IMG/VR virus record: IMGVR_UViG_3300042887_003127
Span: 1 to 51,841 of that record
Length of the DNA: 51,841 bases
Source: a virus
Reading direction: 5' to 3' (one strand)
Shown here: piece by piece, positions 9,601 to 21,800 of the stretch
Numbering within the stretch: the first letter of the stretch is position 1
Layout of the letters: every line of letters begins with the position of its first letter
Translations under genes and position numbers: made by a program
Notes under the pieces: generated by a model
Databases searched by the model: none
What the model was told of the DNA's origin: nothing
What the model saw: the letters and a program-made list of their open reading frames with translations, nothing else

Positions 9601-9877
9601 ATTTTATTTTACTGAGTTATCAGCATATGTTTGTACTCAAGCATCACCGTATATTTCTAATTTTGTAATTGTTCCAAAACATTCAGAGCTTAATTTTGGA
9701 GGATTATTTGAAATAAAAGCGGTAAGCAACCAAATTTTGTTAAGCAGTGCAACTGTAACTGATATTGAAGTAGTATCAGGGTTAACTTCAAGTAATATTA
9801 AATCGTCAAATGTAATTGCAAATAACAACACCTCAAACACACAATTAATAACAAGTTCATCATATGGGAGTATCTAA
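6602..9877 (+). CDS. 6: Baseplate wedge protein gp6-like (baseplate J family)
   Basis: A 1091-residue wedge protein. The N-terminal region is diagnostic: SYDFENLRRVMVDYIRQNYPE, then YLALLDVIAFLGQSVAFRVDLNARENFLELAERRESVLRL. This helical segment with the ANENFL-like motif matches gp6 and baseplate-J proteins, which dimerise to close the inner ring of the baseplate. The middle is long and beta-rich. The C-terminal part near residues 960-1060 (ISDNDIKSKVIVAINTFFAL, FGDTFYFTELSAYV) matches the conserved J-like end. It is longer than T4 gp6 (660 residues), as in marine relatives, because of inserted beta domains. It follows a late promoter, and its stop overlaps the next ATG by one base. Confidence 0.88.
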   Translation: MSATDRQNRLLVTEDWKKIYQSFRNADFQSYDFENLRRVMVDYIRQNYPEDFNDYIESSEYLALLDVIAFLGQSVAFRVDLNARENFLELAERRESVLRLSRLISYNAKRTTAASGLMKVTSVQTSENILDGNGRNLSGQVVSWNDSSNDSWYDQFIKIMNAAMQPTQQFGNPSDKATIYGIPTERYRLSSNSTGVPVYSFTKTVAGKMMTFEVTSTTFSGKDFIYEETPKDNNQLSCIFRNDGRGYGSAGSGFFLNFTQGTLASSQFTVDQPRSNEIIDVGTTNINETDVWLYQLDKNGAELDENLWTKVPSVEGNNIIYNSVNKSIKNIFSVITRANDAVSLSFSDGTFGNKPLGTFKVYYRTSNGVSYTIHPRDIRNVSLSVPYLSNTGKSETLTLNMSLASSVSNAESTESNASIKANAPATFYTQNRMITGEDYNICPLSASQQVLKVKAINRASSGISRYFDLVDPTGKFSSTNLFATDGVIYKDVFKSSVKFSYTNKTDIQGIIYNTLSTILKKAGIRNFYYMNYAYATNLSWNELWSTAGDTSTVNVAADKLAYMTVGTLIKISIDGINTLWATIVKVVGNQITSSVALPAGSVIIQVIPRWRTSLESSVITTMIDLIFENKSFGLSYDAATQSWIIVYESNLNLTSTFDLNSQKNNTNKHLDSSWMISFTTDNEYYTIENRELRYIFESDKEIRFYFDSSETVYNSVSSSVVQDKINILNINTLPYDNFASFKNDLKWDIVSEYNGLDGYIDNKKIVITFADSDNNGVVDDPELFEQVVSPDTYVVQERYLISQGQEDYRYVDNNNAIVLICNNVFEISPVPGKYYYVKDAGIVLKCSDASVLEPSLDYKVYNGRDKIKFQYTHNASYNSRIDPSASNFIDVYVLTKGYDIEMRQWINGSISTKPLPPGSDELYNTIAPSLNLIKSISDEVVYHPVSYKILFGSSAAPEVQATFKITKTPGQVISDNDIKSKVIVAINTFFALDNWDFGDTFYFTELSAYVCTQASPYISNFVIVPKHSELNFGGLFEIKAVSNQILLSSATVTDIEVVSGLTSSNIKSSNVIANNNTSNTQLITSSSYGSI

Positions 9878-12800
9878 TGGCTGACAACAAAAACAATTTT
9901 ATACCTAGATCAAACGCTATCAACGACAGCGATCGCGCAAATGTTGCTAGTTTGTTACCTGCATTTTATAAAACAGATGCTAATAAAAAGTTTTTTAAAT
10001 CAACATTAACTCAACTTACACAATCAGGTTCTGTTAACAAAGTTAGCGGTTACATTGGTCGAATGAATTCAAAAGCAACAACGTCAGATGATGTGTTTGT
10101 AAATGCACCTACTAGATTACGTCAAAATTATCAATTAGAACCTGGGTTTGTAATTGAGAACGACTTAGGTAACAATATATTTTTAAAAGACTATCAAGAT
10201 TACATAAACCAGTTGCGAGTTTTTGGCGCAAACGTGTCATTTGATAAAAACGGAAATGATAATGCATCAAATCATTCTCGCGTAAATAAAGAAGAATTTT
10301 ATAGTTGGAATCCGCACATTGATTGGGATAAGTTTGTTAATTTTCAAAATTATTACTGGATGCCAAATGGCGCAGACACAGTTACTATTAGTACTGCACT
10401 GCAATACGATGTTATTAGTACATACAGTGTATCGATAAATTCTGAATCTTATCTATTTTCGGCAAACACTACTTTACAAAACCCAACTATTACATTATAC
10501 AAAGGTTATACTTATTATTTTAAAATTGATAGCACTGGACATCCATTTAGTATTAAAACTGACCGCGATGCAGGGGAAATAAATCGATATATCACTCCTA
10601 CATTATTAAACAATGCAACTGAAAATGGTATTATTGAATTCACTGTTCCGGACAATGCACCATCTGAATTATTTTATGTTAGTGAAAGTGATGTAAATTT
10701 TGGTGGATTATTTATTATTTTAGATCCTGCAATAAGTGGAGAACTTAATGTTGATGCTGATATTATAGGTAAACTAACGTATCAATTTGGCTCTAATAGT
10801 TTATTAAGTAACGGAATGAAAGTTCGGTTTGTTGGAAATATTTACCCTGCTGAGTACAAAACTGGACGGTATTATGTTGAAGGAGTTGGCGAGTCAATTC
10901 AATTAATTAATGAATCTCAGTTAGAAATTATTACTCCGTATACTACATCTGAATCGATATTATTTGACACATCTAAGTTTGACACAACTCCTTTTAGTGA
11001 TGCAGTATCGTATTCCGGTAAACCTGATTACATTGTTATTAATCGAGGAAGTAACGATAAAAACGGTTGGAGTAGAAATAATAGATGGATACACAAAGCT
11101 GTTATTGAACAGAGTGCAACACTTAATGGTATACATGCATCGTTTGACCAATCAATGCGAGCAGTTAGACCAATCATTGAATTTGAGAAAAATTTAAAAT
11201 TATTTAATTTTGGAAGTAATGCAATTACTGATGTGTCAGTTATTGATCAGTTTACTGTTGATGCATTTTCAACAATAGAAGGATCATTAGGATATAGCAT
11301 TGATGGTGTTACCTTAACTAACGGTCAGCGTGTTATATTTACAGCCGATACTGATTCGTTAGTAGCAAACAACATTTATCGTGTTGAGTTTATTGATGTT
11401 AAACATGAGGTTAAGTTAGGTTCAACAAGTGCGCAAATTCGATTAGTATTAGAATCATATCCAGAATATGATCAAGTAGTTCTAGTAAAAGAAGGAAGAT
11501 TGGCGCAAGGTTCTATGTATTGGTTTAATGGAATTAGCTGGGTTACTTGCCAACAAAAGACAGAGCTAAATCAGTTACCATTATTTGATGCATACAACGA
11601 AGATTTAATAAGTTTTGGCGACACTAGTACATATCCTGGAACTACGTTTAAAGGAACTTCAATCTTTTCTTATAAAGTAGGTAACGGTACTGTTGATAAC
11701 AATTTAGGGTTTTCGTTATCGCATAAAAATATTAATAACATTGGTGATATTGTATTTAATTTTACATTATTATCGGACACATTTCAATATGAATATAACG
11801 GAACTACAGTTAGTAAACAAATAAACACCGGTTTTTTATACAGCAGCTATAATGGATTTGTAAATGGATGGGAAACTTATGTAGGTCCACCACAAGCAGC
11901 AATTCGGTTATATCGAAATTCAAATAAAACTAATAATTTTGATATAGACATTTTTGATGTAGCACCTGCATTTATTCAAGTGCGGGTATATGTAAATGGC
12001 GTGTGCGTGCCTCAGCAAACATATGTAGACGGCGTTGTTGTTAACAATTGGATACAAACAATTGGAACAGAAGATGCAATACTTCCGTATTATCGGATTA
12101 TTTTTAGCAACGATGTTAAAGTAACTGATACGATAATGTTTAAAGTGTATGCTAATACTACAATAAATTCAAATGGGTATTATGAATTTCCTAATAACAT
12201 ACAGAACAACCCATTAAATGGCGAGCTTACTGAATTTACATTAGGTGAAGTGATTGATCATGTTGAAAGTATTGTTGATAATTTACGTGCTACTACTGAG
12301 TTTCTTGGAGATTTTCCAGGAGTTGGTAATTTAAGAGATTTAGGAAGTGTATCAAAATTTGGCACAAAGTTTATTCAGCACAGTGGTCCTGCTAGTTTAG
12401 CAGTATATCACATAACATCAGACTCACATAACGTAATTCGTGCAATTGACCAAGCACGAGATGACTATTGTAAATTTAAACGTATTTTTATAAATCTAGC
12501 CGACTCACTTGGTGTAGATTTAGATACCGTACCACATACTGATTTAATATTACAGACTATTATTAAAGATACACCAGCAACATCATCGTATTACTTTAGT
12601 GATATGGTACCAACTGGATCAAAAATAAGAACTGATTTCTTAGTTGCCGATTCAAGCAATACGATTTTTTCATTATCAGCAGTGTTTAGTTTATCTAAAT
12701 TATCAAATAAAGCAGTTAATGTGTACTTAAACGACCTACAACTTTTACATAGACGAGATTACACGTTTAGTGACCAAGGGTTTGTTACTGTTACTGCTGA

Positions 12801-15800
12801 GTTAGTTACTGGCGACATTATTTCTATTTTTGAATACGATACTACTGATGGTTGTTTAGTTCCTGAAACACCTACAAAGTTAGGTATGTGGCCTAAATAC
12901 GAACCAAAAATGTATTTAGATACTACACTAGTTACGCCTCGCTGGATGATTCAAGGCCATGATGGTAGTTTAACATTAGCATATAATGACTATAGAGACG
13001 ACTTAATTTTAGAATTAGAAAAACGAATTTATAATAATATAAAAGTAGCATACGATGAATCTATTTTTGATATAAATGATGTAATTCCTTGTTATTATCA
13101 ATTATCTGATTATAGTTTACAAGAGTTTAACGACGCGTTAATGTCTAATTTTTATTCTTGGTCGCTTAATATAGGTATAGATTTTTCAACACCGTTAACA
13201 TATGATGATCAGAATCCATTTACCTTTAATTACAAAAATCATATTGCAGCTGATGGCACTGTTGGTCCTAAATATTGGAGAGGTATATATCAATGGATGC
13301 TTAGGACTGATCGTCCTCACATTTGTCCATGGGAAATGCTAGGGTTTAGCGAAGAGCCGTTATGGTGGGTAAGTGTTTATGGACCAGCTCCGTACACAAA
13401 GGATAATCTTATTTTATGGGAAGATCTAAGCAATGGTTTAGTAAAAGATCCAGCATTTACATATAATATATTCAAACATATAAAACCAGATTTGTTAGAT
13501 CATATTCCAGTTGACTCAGACGGCCGATTAGTTGATCCTCGCATTTCTAATTTTACTACAGGTATAATTTCTCAATCAAATCAAGGTGATTTTACATTTG
13601 GTGATGTATCCCCGTTAGAATCAGCATGGAGAAGACATTCGCATTATTCGTTTAGTGTAATTAAAACTGCTATATTATTAACACCTGCAAAAACTATAGG
13701 TTTGCTATTAGATAGATCAAGAATTAAACGGAATAACGCTGGGCAACTTATATATTCTGAAACTGGATTACGAATTAAACCAAGCGACATTGTATTGCCT
13801 AGCATATATTTAGGAAATGATCGAGTTCAAACTGCAGGACTTTTAAATTATTTGGTTAATTATCTTAATTGTGAATCGTTGCAACAGTATAACGAGTATA
13901 AACATAATTTAAAACTAATAACTGCTAAACTTTGTTATCGAGTAAGCGGCTTTACTAGTAAAGAAAAATTTAATTTATTATTAGATTCAAAATCTCCAAC
14001 TACTGTCGGTAGTGTATTCATTCCTCAAGAAGATTATACAGTAGTATTAAACACATCATCTCCTATTGCTACTATAACATATAGTGGTGTAATTATTACT
14101 AAGGTTGAAGGCGGCTTTGAGATTAAAGGATACAGCAAACTACAACCGTATTTTAGATATTACGAAGGTCTTGGTGTAGGTACAATAGTAAACATTGGTG
14201 GAATTTCAGAGGCATATGCAGTGTGGGGTGCCTTACAAACTTTTGTTGAAGGAAAAATTGTTCTATATAATAAAAAGTATTACCGTGTAACTACTACTCA
14301 TGTAGCATCATCTGTATTTGATAACTCTTACTTTGCAATGCTAGGCGAATTACCAATCATTGGCGGAGTTTCTGCAGGTTTTAAACAAAAATGGGTTAAA
14401 ACTCCAGTTATATTACAATACGGCAGTAAATTAGATTCAATTCAAGCAGTAGTTGACTTTTTATTAGGGTACGGTCAGTGGCTAATTGAACAAGGTTTTG
14501 ATTTTAATGACTTTAATACAGACTTGCGTGACATTGCAAACTGGGAAACTAGTGCGAAAGAGTTCTTATTTTGGACAACATCAAATTGGAAATCAATGCA
14601 AGATACTTGGTACGAATGGTCTCCGTACACTGCAATACAACGTGGTGATATTGTAAGATTTAATGGTAGCTATTTTACTGCACTTAAATCAATACAATCG
14701 GATATATTTAATATTGGCGATTATGAATTCTTACCAGGACTTGATATTGTTGGATCGGCATTAATTTCATTAAGTCCTGCAGCAAATAAGTTAACATTTA
14801 CTTCAATTTTAAGTGTTGTTGATTCTATATCAAATACAAACAATATTTGTGAACTTTTAGATATATCGGGCCATCAAATAACAGTACCAATGATACAGTT
14901 ATATAGAACAGATAATGCAATTTCATACAGTCCAAGAGACGAATCTGGAATTTATTGTGCAAGTTTTTATTTAGTACAGCATGAGCATGTAGTAATTCTT
15001 AATAATTCTACTATGTTTAATGACACCATTTATAATTTAGAAAGTGGATATAAACAAGACAAACTTAAAGTTTCGGGTTATGTAAGCACACTTTGGAACG
15101 GATCATTAGACGTACCTGGGTTTGTAATTGATCAAGCAAAGATATCAGAATGGACTCCATGGAAATCGTATGCAGTTAGTGACGTTGTACAACATCGTTC
15201 GTTTTTTTATAGTGCAAAATCATCAATACAAGGTGATGAAACGTTTGTTGATGACCACTGGGTAATGCTATCTAAGAAACCAACTTCTAAATTACTTCCA
15301 AATTGGAATTATAAAGCATCACAGTTTACAGACTTTTATAGTTTAGACAGCGAAAATTTTGATGTAAATCAACAGAAAATGGCACAGCATTTAACTGGAT
15401 ATCAAAAACGGCAATATTTAGAAAACATTATCCAAGATGATGTTAGCGAGTACAAATTTTATCAAGGAATGATTCTTGAAAAAGGTACACAAAATGTGTT
15501 AAACAAATTGTTTGATGTGTTAAGTGCTGATGATCAATCGAGTTTACAGTTCTACGAAGAATGGGCAGTTCGTTCAGGGCAATATGGTGCGTGTAATGCA
15601 TTTGACACGCTTGAATGTGTATTAGATGAATCTTTATTTAAAACAAATCCGCAAGGATTTGAGTTAGTTGATTCTAAACCGTTAAATACTGACTTAGTTA
15701 TTCGGCACTTACCTACCGACTTGTATGTAAAACCTGTTGGTTATAGATCAGCAACTGCATTTCAGGCAGCACCGAGTGTTGCATCATCTGCAATATATGC

Positions 15801-18800
15801 TAGATTAGATGAAGTAAAAACAAGTGTAAAATCACATACTGAATTACTTGCACTTAATATTTTAAATTATACATATTATGATTATATTTTATGTACGTTT
15901 GTTGAAAATAGTTGGAATGTGTATCAGTATGTTAAATTACCGCTATCGGTCGTTAGTGTTGAACAGATTGATACTGGGTATACTATAACTGTTCATGAAT
16001 CAATTTCGTTTGCAAATAATGCATTTATTGGGATTAAAGATAATACTCATACTACTCCAGAATTAATAGACGGATTCTTTAAAGTTTCAAATGTTAACTA
16101 TGCTAATAACTCTTTTGAGATTGCAATTCCTAACAGTCGAGCAGTTCAAGTTGTAACTGCACGTATAGAAATTGGAATATTAGTAGCTAGAAAGATTTCG
16201 TCGATTGATAATAACACTTGCACATTTAATGAGTTGTTGCCTGCAATTAAGGTTACATTTACTGCAGGATCTGGCTACACTATGTCACACACGTATAATG
16301 CAGTTCAACTAGTATATGTGTCTGGATCTACTGCAACAGAGTATCCAACTGCAAATATTACTACAAATGATAAAGGATTAGTAGATAGTGTAACATTAGT
16401 AACCCATGGCAACGGATTTATTGATAATACAACTGTTATGACATATTACGGCATGGGGTCAGGTACTGGATTTACAGTAAAAGTAGCATCAATTGTACCG
16501 TCTAACAATGTAGCATGGGTTGATAACGAAAATGGCCAATGGGAAACATGGAAGTATAATCCAGTTTATAAATCAGTAGTCATTGACAACGGTATATTTA
16601 ACGGGTCAGTTGGTAGTAAAATTGTTGCAAATAAAGAAGGAAACTTAGTTGCAGTATTAACACCAACTAATGTCTATATTTTTAAATTGCAACTCACTAG
16701 TAGTTTAGTTAAACCAGTTGACTGGGTAGTATTGCAAAAACTTAATATAGTTGCATCTGAAATTGCGTTATCTAAGGATGGCAGTTGGTTAGCAACCACA
16801 GAGAATAATAAAGTAAAATTGTATAAAAATAATTCTAGTGATTATTATGAATATAATTTTACACTTGATCGCCCTAGTTCACCTATGCAGTTTGGTAAAA
16901 CATTAACTTTTGACAATACTACACTGTTTATAGGCACAAATAATAACAGGATTTATAAAGCTACTTATTCTGCAATTGAAAGTGCAACAGTGCAAGCGTA
17001 TTATAATCCTAACGGTAGTAGTCAAACTACATTAGTAGTGTCCAGTGCAGCTCAACTTGTAAGTGGTATGAGACTCTCAGGTATTGGATTTACTACAGGG
17101 CAAACTATCCGTTCAATAATAAATTCAACTACTGTATTGTTAGACGAGATGCCTGATTCAACACCGGAAGGGGTTATTACATTTAGTAAAATAGCATGGC
17201 AGATAAACACTTCTACTTTTATTAAACCATCATCAACCTTTGGTAAAGACGTAGTAATTTCTGATAATAATGTATTAGCAGTATTAGCGGCATCGCATGT
17301 ATATGTGTATAACAACTATGATAATTACACTGATCCAATAATTACTATTCCTGCTACTGATTTTTCATTTGCTAGCAGTATTGCTATTTCTAAAAATGCT
17401 GATTATGTTGCAGTGCTAAACAGTTCATACATACTAGTATATTCAACAGACACCTTAGAACGAATTAGAATTTTAAATCCATCTAATATGCCTGGCTCAT
17501 ATGCAACAAGCAAAGTTCAGTTTGTAAATAATTTTAACACTATTATTGTTAAAAGTGATACAACAGTAGATATATTTGATATCTATAAAACTAAATGGCA
17601 GTTTAGTGAACGTATTACTGGAATATATGGAACTAGTTTTATTTCAACGTCATCAAACATTATTGTAACTTCTGATAATGCTAATCAGATACATCACTAT
17701 ATTAAACCTACTAACACATATAGTTGGGCAGTGCAACATAGGGCAATAACAAAACCAAATATTTCAAAAATTAAACAAGTAATAATGTATGACAAAAATA
17801 CAAATACACCTGTTAAATATTTAGACATAGTTGATCCTGTTCAAGAAAAATTTCCAGAGGTTATTAATCGAGAAGTGAAGTTTAAAACTACGTATGATCC
17901 AGCAACTTATTCAGTTGGTAATTCTACTGTAAATGTAGATGAAGGAATAGCATGGGCTGCTGATCAAGTTGGTGTACTATGGTGGGATAAACGTACTACT
18001 AAGTTTATGGATAATTACACTGATAATGTAGTTTATCGAAATAGTGTATGGAGCACATTAGCACCGGGTGCATCGGTTGATGTTTATGAATGGGTTAAAT
18101 CAACAGTAAAACCGTCAGTCTGGGATGACGATGCAGGTACTGAAGCAGGATTAGCATTAGGAATTAGCGGAACATCGTTATACGGTGATTTAGCGTATTC
18201 AACAGTGTCGGCGTATGATACGTTAAGTCAGAGATTTACCTACACTTATTATTTCTGGGTTAAGAATAAGACTACAATTTCAATTAGTGGCCGTGAGTTG
18301 TCTGCAAGCGATGCATCTGCGATAATTGCTAATCCAAGAGGTGAAGGGTATCAATGCATTGCACTAACTGGAGAAAATTCATTTAGTTTAGTAAATGTAA
18401 GACCGTTATTAACTCACACAAATATTGTATTATTGATTGAATATTGGTTAATTGATAAAACTGATCAAAATATTCACACGCAGTGGAAATTGATTAGTTC
18501 ATCACCTCAATCAATACTTCCTGCCAACATAGAACAAAAGTGGATTAATAGTTTATGCGGTAACGACGAATACAATAGAATTGTACCGGATCAAAAAATT
18601 CCGGTTAAGTTAAGATATGGTATTGAAAATCGCCCTCGTCAAAGTATGTTTGTTAACAGATTTGAAGCACTTAAACAACATATTGAAGAAGTTAACAGAA
18701 TATTACGAGATAACGATCAACCAATTGTTGATACTTGTAATTTATCAAATTTACAAAAATACGATATACCTCCAACATTAATTAGCGGCTTATATGACAA

Positions 18801-21800
18801 ATCTATTGATACTGATGCTGAATTGCAATTTGTTATTACAAAGAAATTTGTAAAAGCAAGTGTAGCACCGGTAATAGTTAACGGAAAAATTATTGACATT
18901 TTAGTAGTTGAACCAGGCCGCGGGTATGTAGTAGCACCAACTATTAATGTACACGGCGTTGGTATTAACGCAAGAATTAAAGCTAAGATTAGTTCAACTG
19001 GGTCAATTGAAGGATGTGAGATACTAAATGCAGGTGAAGGATATTTACAGAACACAGTATTAACTATTAGAAGTTTTTCAGTATTAGTAAGTAGCGATTT
19101 GCAAGCAAATGGGAAATGGAGTATTTACTCGTACGAACCGTCAACTTCTATTTGGTCTAAATCAGTGTCGCAAGCATACGACACTATGCAATACTGGCAT
19201 AAAGTTGACTGGTATGCACCATCGTACAGCCAGTTTACTGCAATAAATCATGCAGTTAATACATATGCTGATTTAGGAGCATTTGAAATTGAAGTTGGGC
19301 AAACAGTTAAAGTTTTAACTACTACTGCAAATCGATGGGTGTTATTAAAAAAATGGAAAGAAATTGACTCAACTAATTGGGCGGATGCGTATAATGTAGT
19401 TGGAAGCCAAGAAGGTACAATTCAATTTAGTTCGTTGTTATATAATTTTCTAAATACACCAGTCGGGTATGACGGAATGTTATATGATTTAGGGGTGTAT
19501 GACAACTATGCATTAGTAGAATTGCGTATAATTTTAAATGCAATAAAGGACGACCTTTTAATAGATAACAGCAAATATCTTAGCTTATTTTTTGCAAGTG
19601 TACGGTATGCAATGAGCGAGCAAACTTATGTTGATTGGATATTTAAAACTAGTTTTGTTAATGTAATGCACAATGTAGGTAGTTTACGCAAGTCAGTTAC
19701 ATATAAGAATGATAATTTAGCAAACTTTGAAGATTATGTGTCAGAAGTAAAACCGTATCGTACACAAATTAGAGAATATGTTAGCTCTTATAATTCAATT
19801 GAAACTGCAGAGCTATCAGTAACAGATTTTGATTTACCTGCAATAATTAACCCTACAACTAAACGTGCAGAACCAATGGAAATAACAGTATACGATGATA
19901 TAATTTTTTCTAGTCATTATGCACTAGATGAATTATATCCGTGGAAACATTGGCTAGATAATGTTGGGTTTTCAGTAACCTCAATAAACATTATCGATGG
20001 CGGCAGTGGATATGTTACTGAACCGATAGTTAATATTGTAAGCAGCTGGGGTTCTGGTGCAACTGCTAGAGCATTTATTTTAAATGGATCAATAAATCGA
20101 ATTATAGTTCTAACACCAGGGTCTAAGTATAGATCAACACCAACGGTAGTTATTACCGGGGGTGTGAGTAATGACGGCACTCCGGCAGTAGCTGCTGCAA
20201 TTATTGGTAATAGTGTAATCCGTACTAATTTAATTAAAATGAAATTTGATAGAGTGTCACAGTTAACCACTATAACTGAATTAGAACAGGCAGAAACAAT
20301 ACTAACTACGCTTGTTACCGGTAATAGACTGCAATTTCCTCTTAAATGGGCACCAAATGTTAAAATCGGAACACATTCAGTGACTGTAAATGGATTACTT
20401 GAAATAAGAGACAATTATACGTTACAAGTTGTAAAGTCAACTTCTAAAGGATTTACAGAATATACTGGAGCAATTACATTTTCTCATAAACCAGAAAAAA
20501 ATAGTGTTATCGTAGTAAATTATTTGATAGATTCGTCTGTATTAAACGCAGTAGATCGTATTGAGCATTACTACAATCCACAAATTGGTGATTTAGGTAA
20601 AGACTTAGCTCAATTAATGGTTGGTATAGATTACGGCGGTGTTGAAGTTAGTGGATTAGATTTTAATGTAAAACACGGATGGGAAAGTTATACATACGAT
20701 ACAATTAAATGGGATAATGTAAATTCTAAATTTAACGATGTTAAAGTTGTATACACTACTGGTGGTGTAAAGGCGCCAGTTACTATACATTTTCCAGATG
20801 ATGGTTTTAATATACCAGCAATAGGCACGGAGTTAAATGTTTATTACGATGCAAATCCAGCTAATAGATCTCCCATTAGAATAGACGGCACTGCAATTAT
20901 GCAAACACCGACTGTAACCGGAGATGTTACAACGATAGTAATTCCTGAATTATTCTTTGAAATATTGTTTGAAGCTGAACAATTAGATATTCCAAGTTCG
21001 TGTATGTTTATTGTTCGTGAAGTAACAAGCGACGGTACTGATGAAAACGATAACGACTATGATGTTGCAATTTCAGGCGGACGGTTTAGTGCAAGTTCTG
21101 CATCTGGATTAGCTCCGGAGGATATTGTAATTGACGGCGATAAGTTTGAGAATATTTTTGCAGGCCCTGAAGAGATAGTTCCTGGACAAGTAGTTGATAC
21201 TGTTGCTATTAAAGTTTACACAACTATTGATAATGTAACATATACATACATGCAGTTTAAGGACATGCTGAATCGTGTGCATTATAAGCGGCTGCCAGCA
21301 AGTAAACAAACAACATTAACAGTTATGCTTTTAAATACAGATACTACTATTACGTTAGACGATGTAAGCATGTTAGACCAGCCAGACCCGCTAACTAATA
21401 AACCGGGTGTGATTGAGATTGGCGGTGAACGGATTGAATATTTTACAATTAACAATAATACAGTAGGACAATTGCGTCGTGGTACGTTAGGAACGAGCAT
21501 TCCGGAAATACATTACGCTAGTTCAATAGTTCAAATTATAGGGATTTCTGAAACAATCCCATATGCAGATACTACTCTTATTGAATATCATTCGTTAGAA
21601 AAGAAATCAGTAATCAGAGTTGACGAAAATTCAGAGTTGTATCACATATATGGAAAATCAATAGTAGTAAATTTATCGTTTAGGCCTAATAAATCTAAAA
21701 TAATATGGAAAGGAGCAGAATCGGCAAGTATTGTTAGAAAAGGGTTTGGACAATGTAACGACATTGAAGTATTTGTTGGTGGGTATGATAGTAGTTCATC

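Noticed and set aside
19917-20414. A 165-codon open frame on the minus strand inside the giant wedge gene
   Set aside because: It is a shadow of the real plus-strand gene: no ribosome-binding site, no operon context, and residue composition rich in Val, Ile, Thr and Pro that mirrors the other strand.
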